Shown here: positions 63,460-64,000 of the stretch, piece by piece | How the letters are laid out: every line of letters begins with the position of its first letter | How positions within the stretch are numbered: position 1 is the stretch's first letter | Origin: WHSO01 sp963732875 | GTDB lineage: Bacteria > Pseudomonadota > Alphaproteobacteria > SMXQ01 | DNA length: 64,000 nt | Assembly: GCA_963732875.1 (NCBI GenBank) | Contig: CAVTBD010000002.1 | Span: 62,001-126,000 of the forward strand | Direction of reading: 5' to 3' | Notes under the pieces: model-generated | Told to the model about the DNA's origin: nothing | Databases searched by the model: none | Seen by the model: the letters and a program-made list of their open reading frames with translations, nothing else | Made by a program: the position numbers and the translations under genes

Positions 63460-64000
63460 ATGGCGGACGGCACCAGGGATACCGGCGCGGGCGTGCCCGC
63501 CGGCAAGTTCATGGTCGATTCCTACCTGGAATGGGCCAAGGGCGAGGGGGTGCCGACCTACCAGTCGTTCGGCTTCAACCTTCTCGAGCTCGACACCGCG
63601 CCGTGGCCGCGCTTCGGCTGCGACGGCGCCATCGCCCATGTCGAGGGACGCGGCGACTTCATGACCGTGTTCGTGTGGGAGATTCCGCCGGGCGGCGCCA
63701 CCGCGCCGGTCCGCCACATGTGCGAAGCGGTGGTCTACGTGCTGTCGGGGCGTGGCTCGACCACGGTCGAGGACGCGGCGGGCAACAGCCATACCTTCGA
63801 ATGGGGCCCCAACAGCGTGTTTGCGCCGCCGCTCAACTGCCGCTACCGCCACTTCAACGGTTCGGGGAGCGAGCCCGTGCGTCTCGCGGTCTCCTCCAAC
63901 CTGCCCGCCGTGCTCAACCTGTTCCACAGTGAATCGTTCGTGTTCGACAACCCGGTGCGCTTTCCCGAGCGCGAGGGCGCGACCAGGCATTTCACCGGCG
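63460..64000 (+). CDS. Cupin protein, 3' truncated by window
   Basis: About 180 visible residues beginning MADGTRDTGAGVPAG, then 'MCEAVVYVLSGRGSTTVED', 'FEWGPNSVFAPPLN', 'CRYRHFNGSGSEPVRL'. This matches the N-terminal cupin of the 58.2 and 60.8 kb proteins but is more divergent, and the gene runs off the edge before the second cupin. The start is 15 bases after the UbiD stop. It extends the alternating cupin-UbiD pattern by one. Confidence 0.85.
   Translation, partial: MADGTRDTGAGVPAGKFMVDSYLEWAKGEGVPTYQSFGFNLLELDTAPWPRFGCDGAIAHVEGRGDFMTVFVWEIPPGGATAPVRHMCEAVVYVLSGRGSTTVEDAAGNSHTFEWGPNSVFAPPLNCRYRHFNGSGSEPVRLAVSSNLPAVLNLFHSESFVFDNPVRFPEREGATRHFTG

Noticed and set aside
1..64000. CRISPR arrays, tRNA genes, insertion sequences, prophage
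   Set aside because: No regularly spaced repeats, cloverleaf-like segments, transposase motifs or phage structural motifs were seen on either strand.

Overview
This is a high-GC (roughly two-thirds G+C by eye) bacterial chromosome segment of an alphaproteobacterial type, most likely a Rhodospirillales-like soil or marine heterotroph. That placement rests on gene style (many tripartite tricarboxylate transporter receptors, NarL and CheY regulators, DUF1194, a KorABC complex, a single-domain cold-shock protein) and is an inference, because no database search was possible. I saw no tRNA, rRNA, insertion sequence, phage gene or CRISPR array.

Layout. (1) 1-4.9 kb: the 3' part of a Fe3+-type ABC binding protein followed by a HyuA/HyuB hydantoinase/oxoprolinase pair. 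(2) 4.9-18.5 kb: a mosaic of small-molecule enzymes and housekeeping genes: acyl-CoA-dehydrogenase-like monooxygenase, lipoprotein, LVIVD-repeat protein with class II aldolase, nitroreductase, DUF1194, OPT transporter, VOC protein, a frameshifted M24 peptidase-like gene, TauD-type dioxygenase, rlmJ and a Rieske oxygenase. (3) 18.5-25.2 kb: a signalling patch (membrane DHp-receiver hybrid lacking a kinase ATPase domain, NarL regulator, CheY-like regulator), isochorismatase-like hydrolase, two membrane transporters, cold-shock gene and a gene-free stretch that may encode a structured RNA. (4) 25.2-40.4 kb: aminotransferase, HIT protein and two complete Fe3+-type ABC operons flanking a korA-korB-flavoprotein 2-oxoacid:ferredoxin oxidoreductase operon.

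(5) 40.4-64 kb is the most unusual part: a divergent catabolic cluster with six UbiD-family (prenylated-FMN) decarboxylases. The minus-strand arm reads, in transcription order: Rieske ferredoxin, amidohydrolase, UbiD, TctC receptor, NMT1-like protein, TctC receptor, UbiD, TctC receptor, gentisate-dioxygenase-like bicupin, TenA/PqqC-like protein. The plus-strand arm reads UbiD, TenA/PqqC-like, UbiD, then beyond an opposed IclR regulator, TctC receptor, cupin, UbiD, cupin, UbiD, cupin (cut by the window end). All four TctC receptors end in a lysine-rich tail, and the last five genes strictly alternate cupin and UbiD. My reading is uptake of several aromatic or unsaturated carboxylates, UbiD decarboxylation (or carboxylation), and oxidation by cupin, diiron-like or Rieske enzymes. 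No UbiX flavin prenyltransferase and no TctA/TctB membrane subunits are in the window, so both must come from elsewhere.

Four genes carry a single-base +1 insertion while the rest of the frame is intact, three of them within 2 kb. All four insertion points share a CGAN context, so they may be assembly errors rather than real decay. Three copies of a dispersed palindromic repeat sit at gene ends and supply the stop codons of neighbouring genes.
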